A stretch of DNA of 64,000 nucleotides from Rhynchopus euleeides (GCA_963210315.1 OY723243.1:2294001-2358000), one strand, 5' to 3'; counted from the first letter of the stretch, positions 35,954-47,365 are shown. Numbers and translations are program-made. Notes: a model not told the origin generated them from the sequence alone.

Positions 35954-36984
35954 TGTGACAACCTTCTTGTTGTGTGTGGTCTTGTCCCAAAAAGAGAACT
36001 CGTCCAGCCAGTGGGTCGTAACAAGCGACACTCACACCTTGCCATTTTGTAAGTTCGGCGTAGCCAACTCAGGAAACTTTTCACTGTGCGGATCCTTGCG
36101 AACACTTCACACGCCCGGCAGGTTGGTGGGGTGTTCTGTGTTCGAAGAAGTTCGACTGTCGTTGCACCGTCACACCCCACTCACCCATCCCACCCCGCCA
36201 CCAGAGATCACACTCCAGAAGATGGGTTGTTCTTTTGCGGTGGTTTGATGGTGGTGTCGAAAGCAATTCGCGCAAGATACTGAACGACGCACAACACTTT
36301 TCACCCAGAAAAGGGGGGGTTTGGCCCTTCAATGAAAACCTGCCACACAGCCGCTCAGGCCTTGCGATGCTCAAGTGCCGGTTGGACCCCTATGTCCTTC
36401 AGGCCCCAAAGCAGGCAACGATATGGGATCAACCTCACAGGGGTGAACAACAGGGTGAACAAGGCACGGGTTTACACTGCAACCTCAAGGACTGGCGACA
36501 CCTCTCCCACAGTCTGCGGCACTCTGCCGTGGCGACAAGGCTTCCTGTCACGGGAGATCGCTGCGTGGATCAACGTGGCACCACCCGTGTGCTCGGCAGG
36601 TTGTTTCGGCACCTGCTTTCTCCGTGTCATGCTTTTCGTGAGCGTGTCAGGGATTGTTGGCACACGCTGGGGAGGGTTTCACATGATGACATAACATACA
36701 TCAGAAGCACACACCCACGTGGCGCTATCCTTGGCAGGACTTTGAAGTGCCGCCTTGATATCCTTGTTGGATAGAACCCTCATATCACACCCTCAATCAG
36801 CTGACGAAAACCTAGGAAAAAACGAGTGTAGGATAGCGGGCCCGGTTACTCACGGTATGGACCCTCGGGGCCAGGCTGCGATACCAGCACGCGAACCCAA
36901 ATTGCAATACGAAAACCTGAGATTTCTGGCTGATTTGGCCATGTACCCAGGTCCTCAGCAGGAGCTAGATATTCGCGGTCCCAT

Positions 36985-37340
36985 TTTAGGGCAACGAATG
37001 GGCTCAAAATTCATAATTTCCTTTGAAAACGGACCCAAATGTCCAAAATAGGCCCACCCCAAAAAAAATTTTCGAAAAGGTCCCCCCACAGAATTTCTCA
37101 GAATTTTCCAGATTTCTCAGATTTTCCAGAATTCCGACAGAATTCTCAGAATTTTCCAGATTTTCTCAGATTTTTCAGATTTTGGCATTCTGGCCCGGAT
37201 TTTTGCAGAAATATTTCGATGAGCCATTTTAGGGCTCAAAATGGGCTCAAAATTCAAAAATTCCTTTGAAAATGGGTCCAAATGTCCAAAATAGGCCCAC
37301 CCCAAAAAAAAATTTGAAAAGGTCCCCCCCACAGATTTTC
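36985..37340. repeat. Tandem pair of CCAAAATAGGCCCACCCC repeats
   Basis: Two copies (about 36985-37085 and 37220-37330) of GGGCTCAAAATTCA...TCCAAAATAGGCCCACCCC...GAAAAGGTCCCCCC. Related to 27150-27265. Confidence 0.65.
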
Positions 37341-37620
37341 CAGAATTCTGACAGAATTTCTCAGAATTTTCCAGATTTCTCAGATTTTCCAGAATTCTGA
37401 GAAATCTGGAAAAATCTGGAAAAATCTGTCCAGAATCTGGCCAGATTTTTTCCAGAATTCTCAGATTTTTCCAGATTTCTCAGAATTTCCAGAATTCTGA
37501 AAAATCTGGAAAAATCTGTCCAGAATCTGGACAGATTTTCTCAGATTTTGAAAATTCTGAAAAATCTGGAATCCCCAGAATCTGCCAGAATCTGTGAAAT
37601 TCTGGCAGAAATCTGTCAAA
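37081..37620. repeat. CAGAATTCTGA / CCAGATTTTTCC short-period array
   Basis: Over 500 bp of interleaved CAGAATT, CAGATTTT and their complements, highly self-complementary. Non-coding. Confidence 0.75.
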
Positions 37621-38139
37621 CCATGCTTAACGTACGTCAGGCTGGAGGTCGTCGATGCCAAAAACAACATTCGCCAAAGTAAAAATCAGCCAGCAGCACC
37701 CATTTTTTGGCACCCGGGGCGAAGACCCCGCCCCCCTTGTTTTAACATTGCAAGGTGCTGGGAGATTTACTTTTCCATTCACTCTCGACGATCAAACCCC
37801 CCCGTTGTTTCTCTACAAACATGCTACATGCCCTCTCTCCCTCTCCCATCCCCGCATCCCTTCCTTCGTTCCCTTCTGTTGTAGCCACCGTCTACTGCCT
37901 CCCCATTTGCCAGAGCCCCCCCTGCCAGTATTCCTACTGCACGGGGGTGGCCTTTAGTGTCTTTGGTGGCCCCTCCCGTTTCCTTCCGTGGCATGTCGCC
38001 TGCACACACAAAAGGCAGGCAGCCCAATCCAATCCCTGTGTACGGGGGTTGGGGGAGAAACAGGAGGCGGTGCAAAGAAAGGGGAGAGGAGGGGAGGGGG
38101 GGGGGGGTTGCCTGCAGAACAACACACATGCGCACGCCT

Positions 38140-38735
38140 GTTGCGTGTGCCGTCGTATGCTTCCTATGCACTAGTTATAGCTATCCGGGGGCGGCCTGCT
38201 GTCGCACCAGTGGGCTGCCCCACCTCTGCACCCTCGGTTTTTAAGATGTTCACCACAGCGGAGAATGATCCCCTTCTCTGTGGCGATCGAGCCAAGCTGG
38301 ACGAGGTTCGCCTTCGGGCGAAGGTCATGTGGGCGGACAAAAGGTGCCTGCTCCTGAGACTCATCAGCAACCTGTTTCTTCCTTCAAGCCCTCAAGACTC
38401 TTGAAGCGGCCTGACTATTTAGTGTCTTCGTCGCAGCAAGGGGGCGATATATACCACCCTTTTTATTGATTTCACGTGTCAGTGTTTGACTTTTTCGCAA
38501 CTTCATTTCTTCCTTTTCTCCCTCTCCAACCCCACCCGTGACACCACCAGGGTTTAGCTAGCCCTGGTCCGATTATCCCCGGTTCTTCGCTGAAGAGACG
38601 CGGCCGGGGGGAGGGGTACGAAGAGTACGCGTCGAAACCGGTGTCACGTCGTGTTGGGGAATCCTTCGGGAGTGCGATACTGAAGGGGAGGTGCTACTGC
38701 CCGTGCAGGGCGACACCGCCTTAAAACTTCATAAC
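38140..38735 (+). mobile_element. Stand-alone retroposon matching the leader of the 60-kb retrotransposon, 17-bp TSD
   Basis: These 596 bp equal 60280-60875 with only isolated substitutions (for example C/T in the GGGGGCGGYCTGC word). The insertion is flanked by CACACATGCGCACGCCT at 38123-38139 and 38736-38752, a 17-bp target duplication. The unit therefore moved by itself, without the ORFs that follow it at 60 kb. It starts GTTGCGTGTGCCGTCG and ends in CTTCATAAC next to a CA-rich target. It may be a non-autonomous partner using the LINE machinery. A short, weak resemblance to pol III A/B boxes (TCGCACCAGTGG, GGTTCGCCTTC) is not enough to call a promoter. Confidence 0.85.
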
Positions 38736-39998
38736 CACACATGCGCACGCCTTGCCCCCCCTCCCCTTTTGGGTGCCTCTTCCTGTTTTTCTGTTGCGTT
38801 CCCGGAATGCCCTCCGCCGGAGGTTTACCCTTCTTTCCAATGTGCACCCCCCGTCCCCATCCCCCCGTGCCTTGCCATGTTGTTGGCGTGTCCTGATGCC
38901 TCTTGGCTGGCTTCACTCTTCTGAGACAGCCGGTCAGGTGTGGTGTGCTTGGGATGTTGTGTGTCCTTCTGCGGCTTTCCATGCTGCAATAGAAAGGGAT
39001 AAGGTTGAATGGGAACAAGGAAAAGGAGAAGAGTTCGGCGCAAAAACAAGGAATCTGCTGCAAATCCTGTGTTGCGATTTGCTGCAATCTGTGTTGCTAT
39101 CTCACCACAAGCCTGGGCTTGATGTGTGTGTGTCGCCCTAACCTCTCTGGGGGTCCACAACAGCAAGATCTGTTTCTTCCTTCGAGCGTCTCGTAAAATT
39201 ATTGGGTGTAACTCACACAGTCCCATATCAATGCAGGGGATTTTTCAAGCAAGTCTGTATCCTTCTGGACCAGGCAAGCGTGAGATCCGCACCGAATCGA
39301 GCGAAAAACCTTATGAAATGCCTTGCTCTCCACCTGTGGCATGTGCACTTTTTCATCAGCCACACCTCAAAGGTGCGCTTCGCCTGTGCCATGCGCATCC
39401 TCCTCCTGACTGCGTTACATCCCACCCTACCACCCGACTTCACCCCTTGCTGTTGTCACATGCCCCCTGTGTCGCCGTGATATTTGCCTTGTGTCCGACT
39501 TTGCGCCCTATATTTCCCAAGATAGCCCGATGTGCAACGACGCAACATGCGTAGTGAAATAGGCGCGAGGGGCGAGGGGGGGGGGGCGGGGATCTTGGGG
39601 CGGGCGATTCGTCTCAAACGACGGGGCTTCTGTGTGTGTCAGTGTGGCGCTCTGCCTATCGTGAGAGCGCCCCCACTGCCTGCACCTCCCCCTTGAGTGA
39701 AGCCCCACCCGTCCCCCTTCAGAGTGATTAAACGGATAACCCTCTCCTGTTCCCTGGAGCAGACAGACGCCCATGCCGCTGCATCTGCCGAAGCCGCGGC
39801 CAAAGTATAGAAGGGCAACAGCACCAAGCAACGGCACCCACCCACCCACCCCCCCACCCCCTCCGCCTCCGCCTCCCTCGAACCGGGTTTGTTCATGCCA
39901 ACCTCCCCATCCCCCATCTCTGGTCACCCGCCGATTTGCCGTGATTTTTGCCTCATGCTGATGTATCACCATCCCCACCACAGGAGGAGGTGTGCGGG

Positions 39999-41501
39999 AT
40001 GGAGCGGGCACTGCGCTGCACAGCGCGAGTGGTTCGGCGGCAAGCACGCTTCCGAAGTCGCAATGCTGGGGACGGAGGGTCGTCTGGCCGCCAGGCTCTC
40101 TTCGACGATGCGGTGTTGCGCGCCGCAGAGGACAACGACGGCGACCACCACGACGACGGCGATGTCTTCGCTGAAGACGACGACACAATACACAAGCTGG
40201 ACCCCTCCTCCCCTGGCCCGGCCTGGATGCAGCGCTACGAAAAGCCGCGCCGCCAACACTACCACCCGCAGCAGCTGCAGCAGCAGGCCCGCCAGCAGGT
40301 CTCCGTCGCCACCAAGGAGCCCCCGCCGGAGGACCTCCTGACGGTGCCTGCCCGGGCGCAGATGTTCGCCGAGGCGCACAACCTGTCGCAGCACGCCACA
40401 CAGCTGTGGGGGCAGGACCAGGCTGACCTCATCGCGAAGCACGGCAAGGGTGCTGCGCTCCGCATCAAGGCTGAGGAGCGCGAGCTGGCACGCCAGGTCA
40501 AGGCACACGACACCATCGCCAAGCAGCGTGCGGAGTGGGGCCTGCACCCCATCCACTTCGTCCGCCGCTGGGACACACGCCTGGACCGGTGGGGCGAAGA
40601 CCGGGTGCCCTACTCCCAGGAGCGCCTGGAGAACGAGAAGGGCCGCTGGGCCATCGAGGACCACGCGCAGCGCGTGGAGCTGGAGAAGGCCTACGGCGAG
40701 CTGGGGTGGCAGCCCAAGCAGGTGCGCCGCCTGATCTCCGACTGGTATAAGCAGCTGCCGGAGCCGCGGAGGTTCTTCCAGACGGCATACTATAAAACGA
40801 TGCGGCCCTACTCTGCCAGCAAGAAGCAGCGGAAACGGCTGGCCCAGATGAGGAAGGAGCAGGGGCTGGTTGTGTTTGAGGAGCGCAACTCCCACCGCGT
40901 CATCCGGCAGGCCATGGCTTCCGGGGACATGCCGTTTGTGAGGCTTCCGTCGCCGCGGCTCATCTGGGAGCCGGTGCGGAACGACTGCATTATCGACGAT
41001 AACATCTGCGGGAGGGAGGACTTCACGCTGGAGCGCCGGCAGGGGGCTGTGCTGCTGCGGCGCTGGCTGCCCAACGGGCAGAAGATCAGCTGCGAGGTGA
41101 TCGGGGGGGATTACCTGAATGACATCGACCACCCCAACCCGCTGCACGTCGACTGGGATCAGGTGGAGGAAGCGGGGGGGTTCCTGATACACAGCACCAT
41201 GTGCAACTCCGTTGACCACCACAACAACTTCCGCATCGTGTCGCGTGTGGAGGAGGCGGTGACCATTCTGTCTGAGTTTGAAGTCGACCCGTCTGTGGAG
41301 TTCACTCCGAACGACTATATGTTCTTCCCGTATCTCTGGGTGACGGATCCTTCCAAGTATACCTCGTGGGATCCGGAGGCTGTGACTGAGGATCAGCTCG
41401 ATGCGATAGAGAACCCGCGCTCGAGTACCTTCCACACCCCGACAATGGGGCGAAGCTTGAGTGTGAAACACTACCAAGAATCCAGAAAACAGTGGAGGTA
41501 G
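39999..41501 (+). CDS. Predicted mitochondrial protein of unknown function, 500 aa
   Basis: A single exon with start M-E-R-A-L-R-C-T-A-R-V-V-R-R-Q-A-R-F-R-S, which has six or more Arg and a single early Glu: a textbook mitochondrial presequence. An acceptor-like CCCCACCACAG ends 16 nt before the ATG. After an acidic linker (D-D-G-D-V-F-A-E-D-D-D) the protein has a Gln-rich stretch and a long Arg/Glu/Trp-rich helical region (R-R-W-D-T-R-L-D-R-W-G-E-D-R). Its C-terminal half is globular-looking, with I-I-D-D-N-I-C-G-R-E-D and D-H-H-N-N-F-R-I-V. The richness in basic and aromatic residues would suit a mitoribosomal or RNA-processing protein, but I recognise no domain. The minus-strand frame of similar length is a shadow of the GC bias. 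Confidence 0.7.
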   Translation: MERALRCTARVVRRQARFRSRNAGDGGSSGRQALFDDAVLRAAEDNDGDHHDDGDVFAEDDDTIHKLDPSSPGPAWMQRYEKPRRQHYHPQQLQQQARQQVSVATKEPPPEDLLTVPARAQMFAEAHNLSQHATQLWGQDQADLIAKHGKGAALRIKAEERELARQVKAHDTIAKQRAEWGLHPIHFVRRWDTRLDRWGEDRVPYSQERLENEKGRWAIEDHAQRVELEKAYGELGWQPKQVRRLISDWYKQLPEPRRFFQTAYYKTMRPYSASKKQRKRLAQMRKEQGLVVFEERNSHRVIRQAMASGDMPFVRLPSPRLIWEPVRNDCIIDDNICGREDFTLERRQGAVLLRRWLPNGQKISCEVIGGDYLNDIDHPNPLHVDWDQVEEAGGFLIHSTMCNSVDHHNNFRIVSRVEEAVTILSEFEVDPSVEFTPNDYMFFPYLWVTDPSKYTSWDPEAVTEDQLDAIENPRSSTFHTPTMGRSLSVKHYQESRKQWR

Positions 41502-41983
41502 TGAGGTAGTAGGTCGTAGGTATCAGAGCTCGCACGGTGCGACACATCCAATTGCCGTGTGGGTGTGTGTGTGGGAGGCGGTGTGTGGAGGCTCAAAAAC
41601 AAGAAAACGAACCCGATAAAAACATAGAGACACGATCGGATTGCTGTTCGCTCTGTCGACCTCTGCGCATAACGTGGGAGGTGCGGAGGGGGGTGTGCTG
41701 GTCGCCCCCCTTCGCCTCCCCATCCCCTTCGCCCCACAGCCACAGCCCCCCCGCCCCCCCCAACTTGGGTAACACCTTCTGTACCCCTTCTTGCGACCGC
41801 CACCACACCCCTGCAGTGACTGCCCCTCGCTGCCCCCACCCCCCCCTTTAATAAGACCCAACCCCGCCTCGAGAGGTGTCACACACATACATCACCCACA
41901 CTCTCTTCCACCAGGCTTACCCACGCGTCTTTTGTCCGGGTGACCCCCTCTCCTCCGTCCTCTTCTCACACACGCTTGGCGCC
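41502..41983. other. Intergenic region
   Basis: GT-repeat (about 41563-41576) and C-rich pyrimidine tracts leading to a CAG at 41911-41913 upstream of the next start codon. No gene seen. Confidence 0.4.
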
Positions 41984-43115
41984 ATGGGGTGCATTCCCAC
42001 CAAGGAGGAGAAGGAGCCGGAGGTGCAGACGAAGACCGTGTCTGTGCGACCCGCCGGCCGCCGGAAGAGGAGCAGCAGCCGCCAGAGTGCCAATGGCAGC
42101 CAGGGCGGCACAACACGGAGGTGAGTCTGCCCGCAGAAAAGGAGACACCTCTCTGCTGGTGATGTAAAGGCTTGCTTGCGGTGGGGGTGGTGGTGAGGGT
42201 CTTCGCTCAGAAGTTAATTCAACGGCGAGGATAAAGCGAGCCGCGCCCCCCCCCCCCCCTCACAAACAAATGGTTGCAAAAAAGTGACACAGCTTGACAC
42301 TACGAAGCGACACAGAGCGAACCCGCTGACAGGCGGAGGCCCACTGGGTGACGGGGTACGCTGCTGCACAGGAGTTGTCAGTGGACACACCCCCTCACGT
42401 GGCTTCGGCACACACAGTGGAAGGCGGCCCCCCTCTGCTCCTGGCCACACGCCACATGCCCTGCCAGCAGGGGGGGATGATGGCGGCGGCACTGCGGAGG
42501 CTACAGCAATGAGCCTGGAAGAGCTCTGGGTGCGTGCTGTGCTGTCGGGTGTCTGCGTAGGGTGCTCCTGTGTGTGGGAGGGAGGAGAGGCAGCGGGAGT
42601 GAGGGGGGGGGGGTGCGCCGGTCGTTTGCTGGTGCTTCAGAGAGGAGCATGCCAGCGGGCACGCTGAAGTATTGAGGGGTGGGAGGTGAGTGAGAGGGGT
42701 CGCGTGTATAGAGTGCGCATGATTCCTGGGTGGATATGGGTGGGGGTGGGCGCAAGGGGGTGTGCCCTGCCAAAATATATGATATGATTTCACGTGTGTG
42801 TCTTTTCTGTTTGTGTGTACGTATCTCGCATCGTGGGGGTGGGGGGTGGGGGAAGTTCAGTGAAGGGGGTGGCGAATCGATCTGATATGTAGAGGCGTTG
42901 TGTGGACAGTGCACTTTTTGGATGAACTAGCGTCGCGAGCACAACCTGACTTCACACTGATTCCTGTGCAGTCTGAAAGGGAAGAGTTATCCGAAAGAGA
43001 TGCATCCATCGCAAGAAGATCCGACGGGCCTTCGTCGATCGGGAGAACACCCCCACACCTGCTGCGTGGTGATGTTCTGCGAGACGACTGGCACAGTTTG
43101 CTTGAGAATTCCTGA
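41984..43115 (+). CDS. Small protein with N-terminal MGC lipidation signal, three exons
   Basis: Proposed exons are 41984-42120, 42418-42529 and 42972-43115, with GT-AG borders and compatible phases (2, 0), giving 130 residues. It begins M-G-C-I-P-T-K-E-E-K-E: Gly2 plus Cys3 is the arrangement used for N-myristoylation with neighbouring palmitoylation, so a membrane-face location is likely. A basic-serine patch follows (R-R-K-R-S-S-S-R-Q-S). The last exon is charged and Ser-rich (S-E-R-E-E-L-S-E-R-D-A-S-I-A-R-R-S-D-G) and ends H-S-L-L-E-N-S. No domain recognised. Intron 1 contains a decayed MITE (42193-42323). Exon 1 is secure; exon 2 is the weakest part of the model. Confidence 0.55.
42193..42323. 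mobile_element. Decayed GGGGGYC-family MITE inside an intron
   Basis: Left end GGGTCTTCGCTCAG, right end CAGAGCGAACCC. Read on the minus strand, the interior (GTGTCAAGCTGTGTCACTTT) matches the copy at 3995. It lies within intron 1 of the MGC protein gene and contains a C-tract. Confidence 0.55.
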
Positions 43116-44075
43116 ATTTGCCATGGGGTAGGTCCTTTTCTCACAAGCGCAGAAAGCAAATCGCCTTCACAAATGAACATCAAGTGTGTCAATGACAACA
43201 ATGTTGGAATCTTGGATCGGCATCGAACAGAAGTCTAGTAGAGACCATGAGAAGTGACATGCGAATAGTAATCGTGCGTCGTATTGCAGTCTGTGTTGGC
43301 GACATGGCATCGCGCGCGGCCCCAGCGTGAGGGAGAACCGTGCCCGTTGTAGCATGTGCCACTACATGCATTTTATGCACAGCAAGCCCTCCTCGCTCCC
43401 TCCTCTTCCCATAAGTAATCACGAATACAATATCCCTGCAAAACGAGTGAAGGGGGTCAGTTCTGCGCCTAACCTTTCTCTAAGGTTCTCTATTGTTTGC
43501 GACCCTTCCACCACCGCCCTCATGAGTGCTTTGCGAAGCTGTGCCTCGTGCGACGGCCGCAATAACCCCCTTTCAGATCGTTCGGATCGTCGGATAAACT
43601 GGTGGCTCAATTTTGAAAGAAGTCACACCACCCATAGTTTCAAGAGGACCCACCTGCCCTTCCCCGTGTGTGCCCTTCCTTTTGCTGCCTAGCTGCCGGA
43701 TGTGCCCCCGCCCTTTGTGAGGTGCACACTCCCCTACCCCCCTATCCCCGCCCCTCGTGCGTTGGTGTGCATGAACCAACTCAGCACACAATGCTGTGGG
43801 GACCCCTTCCCTGTGTAGTGTTCTCAGACCCTGTTCCCTTTTCCCCTCCCCCATTCGGGTCCCCTGATGGTTTTCTGCTGCCCTGCCTTGCGACTCTCAG
43901 TCAGGAGCCGCCCTCTTCTTTCACAGTGCGTGCGCCTGTGCGACTTCAAAACACGTTGGTGGCGATAGTTCGGGGCCTCCAGCAGCATATGCACCAACGC
44001 AAACACCCTCCCCTCCGCCAGTACAAATCTATCTCGAGTCGAGTGAAGGAAGGTCAAAACCCTCCCTGTGTTTAC
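43116..44075. other. Intergenic, no features seen
   Basis: Mixed-composition DNA with short C-rich runs. The frames at 43327-43692 and 43668-44084 lack domains and splice context. Confidence 0.35.
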
Positions 44076-44968
44076 CACGGATGACGTACGAATCGTAATG
44101 GTGAAATACGAATCGTGCATATCGTATTTTATATCGCATTATATCGTATACGATTACGATATAAAATACGATATTATGCGATATTACGAATCGTTTAGGA
44201 TGATGCATGGCCACACGGGGTGGGCACCGGGGAAAAAGGCACCCAGCACACCAACGAGGGGCGGCGAGACTACCACCACCACCCCAGATGAGTCACCCAC
44301 TCCGAAGCCAAAGGCTCTCAAAGAGCAGCTGGCGAAGCAGAAAGCAGGGGCGCGAGTGAGCTACGTGACAGCGAAAACACGTCATGATAAGCTGCAAGGC
44401 GATGCCAAAGACGTGTACGCCGTCAAGGATGTCGCGTCTCTGCAAACCCGCAAACCCCAGTGTTCTCCCGATGGCGAGTTTGGGGGCGAAAGTCTCCATT
44501 TGTATTTTTTCCCCCGAAAACCCGACGGCGAGTTTCGGCATTTTTTTGGGGGTTGGGGCTGTCAGGCCCTGCGAAACTTGAGAAAGTCGCAAGAAATCAC
44601 AAGACCAACACAAAAAGTCGCAAAAAATCACAAGAAATTGCGGAGAATGTTTGCGTTTATTTGTGTTTTTTTGTATAGCGTATCAGTTCTCGTGCGTCGT
44701 CTTTCGTAGACGTTCTGTACGATGCGGATCCGCTAATCCAACATAGCAAACGTTTTTTTGTGATTTTTTGTGAATGCCCTGTGAATTTTTGCGATCTTTT
44801 CAAGTTTCACAGGGCCCGACAGCCCCAGGGGTGGAATTTTTCACAGGTTTCAGACAGTTTTCCACTCATCGACCTGCACAACTTCCCAACAACGAGCGTC
44901 CCTGGGTTCGTGCCCCACTACGAACCGCAATTGATCCAAAGAGTCCCAGAACGCGAAGGAGAAGGCCA

Positions 44969-45020
44969 GATGTTCGCTACCGTGGCCTCCGGCGGCTGGG
45001 GGGCTCCGCCCCCTAAACCC
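44969..45020 (+). repeat. GC-rich dispersed motif, copy 4
   Basis: ATGTTCGCTACCGTGGCCTC and continuation, lying just upstream of the zinc-finger part of the transposase remnant. Confidence 0.8.
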
Positions 45021-46441
45021 CTGTGCTGTGCACCTGTCGAGTGTGCATGTACCATTTGGTGTACCATGGCAAGTGGGAAACGGCACAACACCAGGAGTGC
45101 GACATGGTCGTGAGTGAAGACGGAGTACGTGCAGACTACCATCCCTGCACAACGAAGTCTGTACGACTTCCTCGTTGTCCACTCACACCGCACATTGCAA
45201 AGCGTATCGATCAGAACGAATGTTGTTGCGGATATACGCGTGCATTGCATGAGGCGCTCGCGCGCGAAGCGCGCCAGCAATTTTTTTAGCACCCCTTTTT
45301 CCGGATCAAAGCTCGCCATCACCCGCCCGTGCGGTCGAGCACCAGAAGAAGAAGCAGTCGGGCGGTGAAGACAAGAACGGCGACAGGCAAGGGAGGCAGC
45401 AGAAGGCGCACGGAGCCAATCCAGCACCGGAATTCGTGAGTGACCTGTCGTATTCACTTTGCATCGGCAATACCACGGCCAGCCAGGCGGAGCTTGTGGT
45501 GTTGGCGATTCGGAAACACCTGTACCCGAACATGCCCAGCGGACGCGCCCTCTTGCAGAAACACAGCAGCCACACGGATGCACTTCTGAAGGCGCTGAAA
45601 GATGCTCTCAAAGGTCGCACCGTGCCTATTGGCATCGACGGAACTACAGCAGCATCGATCCACACCTCGTACCTCGCTGTGACTGCATATGTTGGGCAAC
45701 AACCGCTGCTGGTGTGCGTTGAGGTGTTCAGGCTGGGGTGAGCCCTGACGCAGTGATGCTTGAAGATGTGCTGCAGCGGCTCGAATGCGACTACTCGTTT
45801 ACGATCGCGTCTGTCAACATGGACAGATGCGCGACAAACCAGCGCCTCATCAAGCTCACAGGGCGTCTGTCGGTGTGGTGTTTGGGGCATCACGCCAACA
45901 AATGTTGCAAAGACTTCTACACGAAGCGCTTCCCCCTCGCCATCCAGTTCGTGACCTTCTTCTCACAGGCGCCGCGCACCACCTCAGAAACGAGGTGGTC
46001 AGCGCTGTTTCACGTCGTTGAGCATGTGGCACCCCGGACCGACCTGCTTGCAAGCTTCTTGCACGAAGAGCTTGAGCGCGCCTACAAACCGCAAAGTGTC
46101 CGAGAGTTACATTTGATCGGAGGGGATGGGTGGGGGGACATGCTCTCGGAGACCCAGACGATGCACAGAGCCTCCTACAGTTCTTCCTCTGGATGAGCAA
46201 CCCCCCCAGCGATCAGAAGTCCTGCTTTGTCGTGGGGGAAGTATGGAAGAGCATCCAACACGTCACCAACGAGGAACAACAACTTCTCAAAGAGCTGTGG
46301 GACACGTTTTCCTCAAGAGAGTTCTTTGAACTCATGGAGGTGATGGACCCGGAAGCAGTTGCCCAGGAGGTGATTACTGATGAAGTGCTGGAGGCGTCGG
46401 AAGAGAGGTGGCGGGACGTCTTGGGGCGTAACACCACTTAG
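45020..46441 (+). pseudogene. hAT-superfamily transposase remnant
   Basis: Pieces occur in successive frames. At 45023-45289 there is a Cys/His cluster (C-R-V-C, then H-Q-E-C) reminiscent of a BED finger. At 45340-45741 there is a Lys/Gln-rich linker, then V-P-I-G-I-D-G-T-T and T-S-Y-L-A-V-T-A-Y. At 45738-46196 come I-A-S-V-N-M-D-R-C-A-T-N, C-L-G-H-H-A-N-K-C-C-K-D and a later S-E-T-R-W-S-A-L. At 46130-46441 there is an acidic C-terminus. The order D-T, D-x-x-x-N, C-x-x-H-x-x-N, R-W is that of hAT/DUF659-type transposases. Frame changes near 45735 and 46140 and a stop at 45287 indicate decay, though one change could be an intron. It lies within matching TIRs at 44076 and 49091. Confidence 0.65.
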
Positions 46442-46584
46442 CCGTGTCCCATCCTTGTGGTGTTGTCTCATGTGGCCACCTAGCCATCCCATTGCCTCCC
46501 TCAGAAGCCTGTAGTAATAGTGCGATATGGGCATATCGCATACGATATCAAGGCTGACTAAACACGATATAAATACGATATATT

Positions 46585-47365
46585 GGGGGTCTTCGCTCCG
46601 GGTCAATTTGGGTCAACTTGGGTCAATTTGGGTCACCCTGGGGTTTTTCACCTTAGGAAAATGGGGGGCTTCGCTCCGGGTCAATCTGGGTCAGCTTGGG
46701 TCAGTGACCCGGAGCGAAGCCCCCCCCCCTTAGGTGACCAAAAATAGGTGAAATTTTTTGCCTATTTTCCCTTGTGTCAAACTTGGAGTCTGACCCAAAA
46801 ATCGGAATCTGTGACCCATGGTTTATATGGGCAAACCTGAAAATTTCCGACTTTTTCCTCAATTTTTCCCACTTCCTGGCCATACCTTTCCCGACCCAAA
46901 ATCAAACAAATGCAGCGGAAAATGGCCAAAAATAGGCCAAAAAACCCCAAATTTTTTCCTATGGGAACGAACATGGGGGTCTTCGCTCCGGGTCAATTTG
47001 GGTCAACTTGGGTCAATTTGGGTCACCCTGGGGTTTTTCACCTTAGGAAAATGGGGGGCTTCGCTCCGGGTCAATCTGGGTCAGCTTGGGTCAGTGACCC
47101 GGAGCGAAGCCCCCCCCCCTTAGGTGACCAAAAATAGGTGAAATTTTTTGCCTATTTTCCCTTGTGTCAAACTTGGAGTCTGACCCAAAAATCGGAATCT
47201 GTGACCCATGGTTTATATGGGCAAACCTGAAAATTTCCGACTTTTTCCTCAATTTTTCCCACTTCCTGGCCATACCTTTCCCGACCCAAAATCAAACAAA
47301 TGCAGCGGAAAATGGCCAAAAATAGGCCAAAAAACCCCAAATTTTTTTCCGGGGGGCTTCGCCCC
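46585..47365 (+). repeat. Tandem duplication of a ~392-bp block
   Basis: 46585-46960 and 46977-47350 look identical over their whole length. Each carries serial GGGTCAA(C/T)TTGGGTC words and, at about 46664-46727 and its twin, a perfect 21-bp hairpin arm starting GGGGGGCTTCGCTCCGGGTC. The second copy ends at a GGGGGGCTTCGCCCCCC hairpin (47352-47368). Confidence 0.9.

Larger units (their letters stand above)
31924..39998. other. Repeat-rich region without supported genes
   Basis: 8 kb carrying MITEs (32238, 34040, 35847), GC-rich motif copies, AGAATTCTG arrays and the stand-alone retroposon leader at 38140. Frames such as 36235-36774 (179 codons) and 35452-35925 lack recognisable domains, splice support or conserved composition, and I do not call them. 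Pyrimidine-rich DNA precedes the gene at 39999. Confidence 0.45.

Noticed and set aside
36235..36774. 179-codon plus-strand frame
   Set aside because: No domain or splice context; overlapping frames open to similar extent.
39966..41477. 503-codon minus-strand frame opposite the mitochondrial protein gene
   Set aside because: Shadow of strong third-position GC bias; the sense strand has a presequence and acceptor site.
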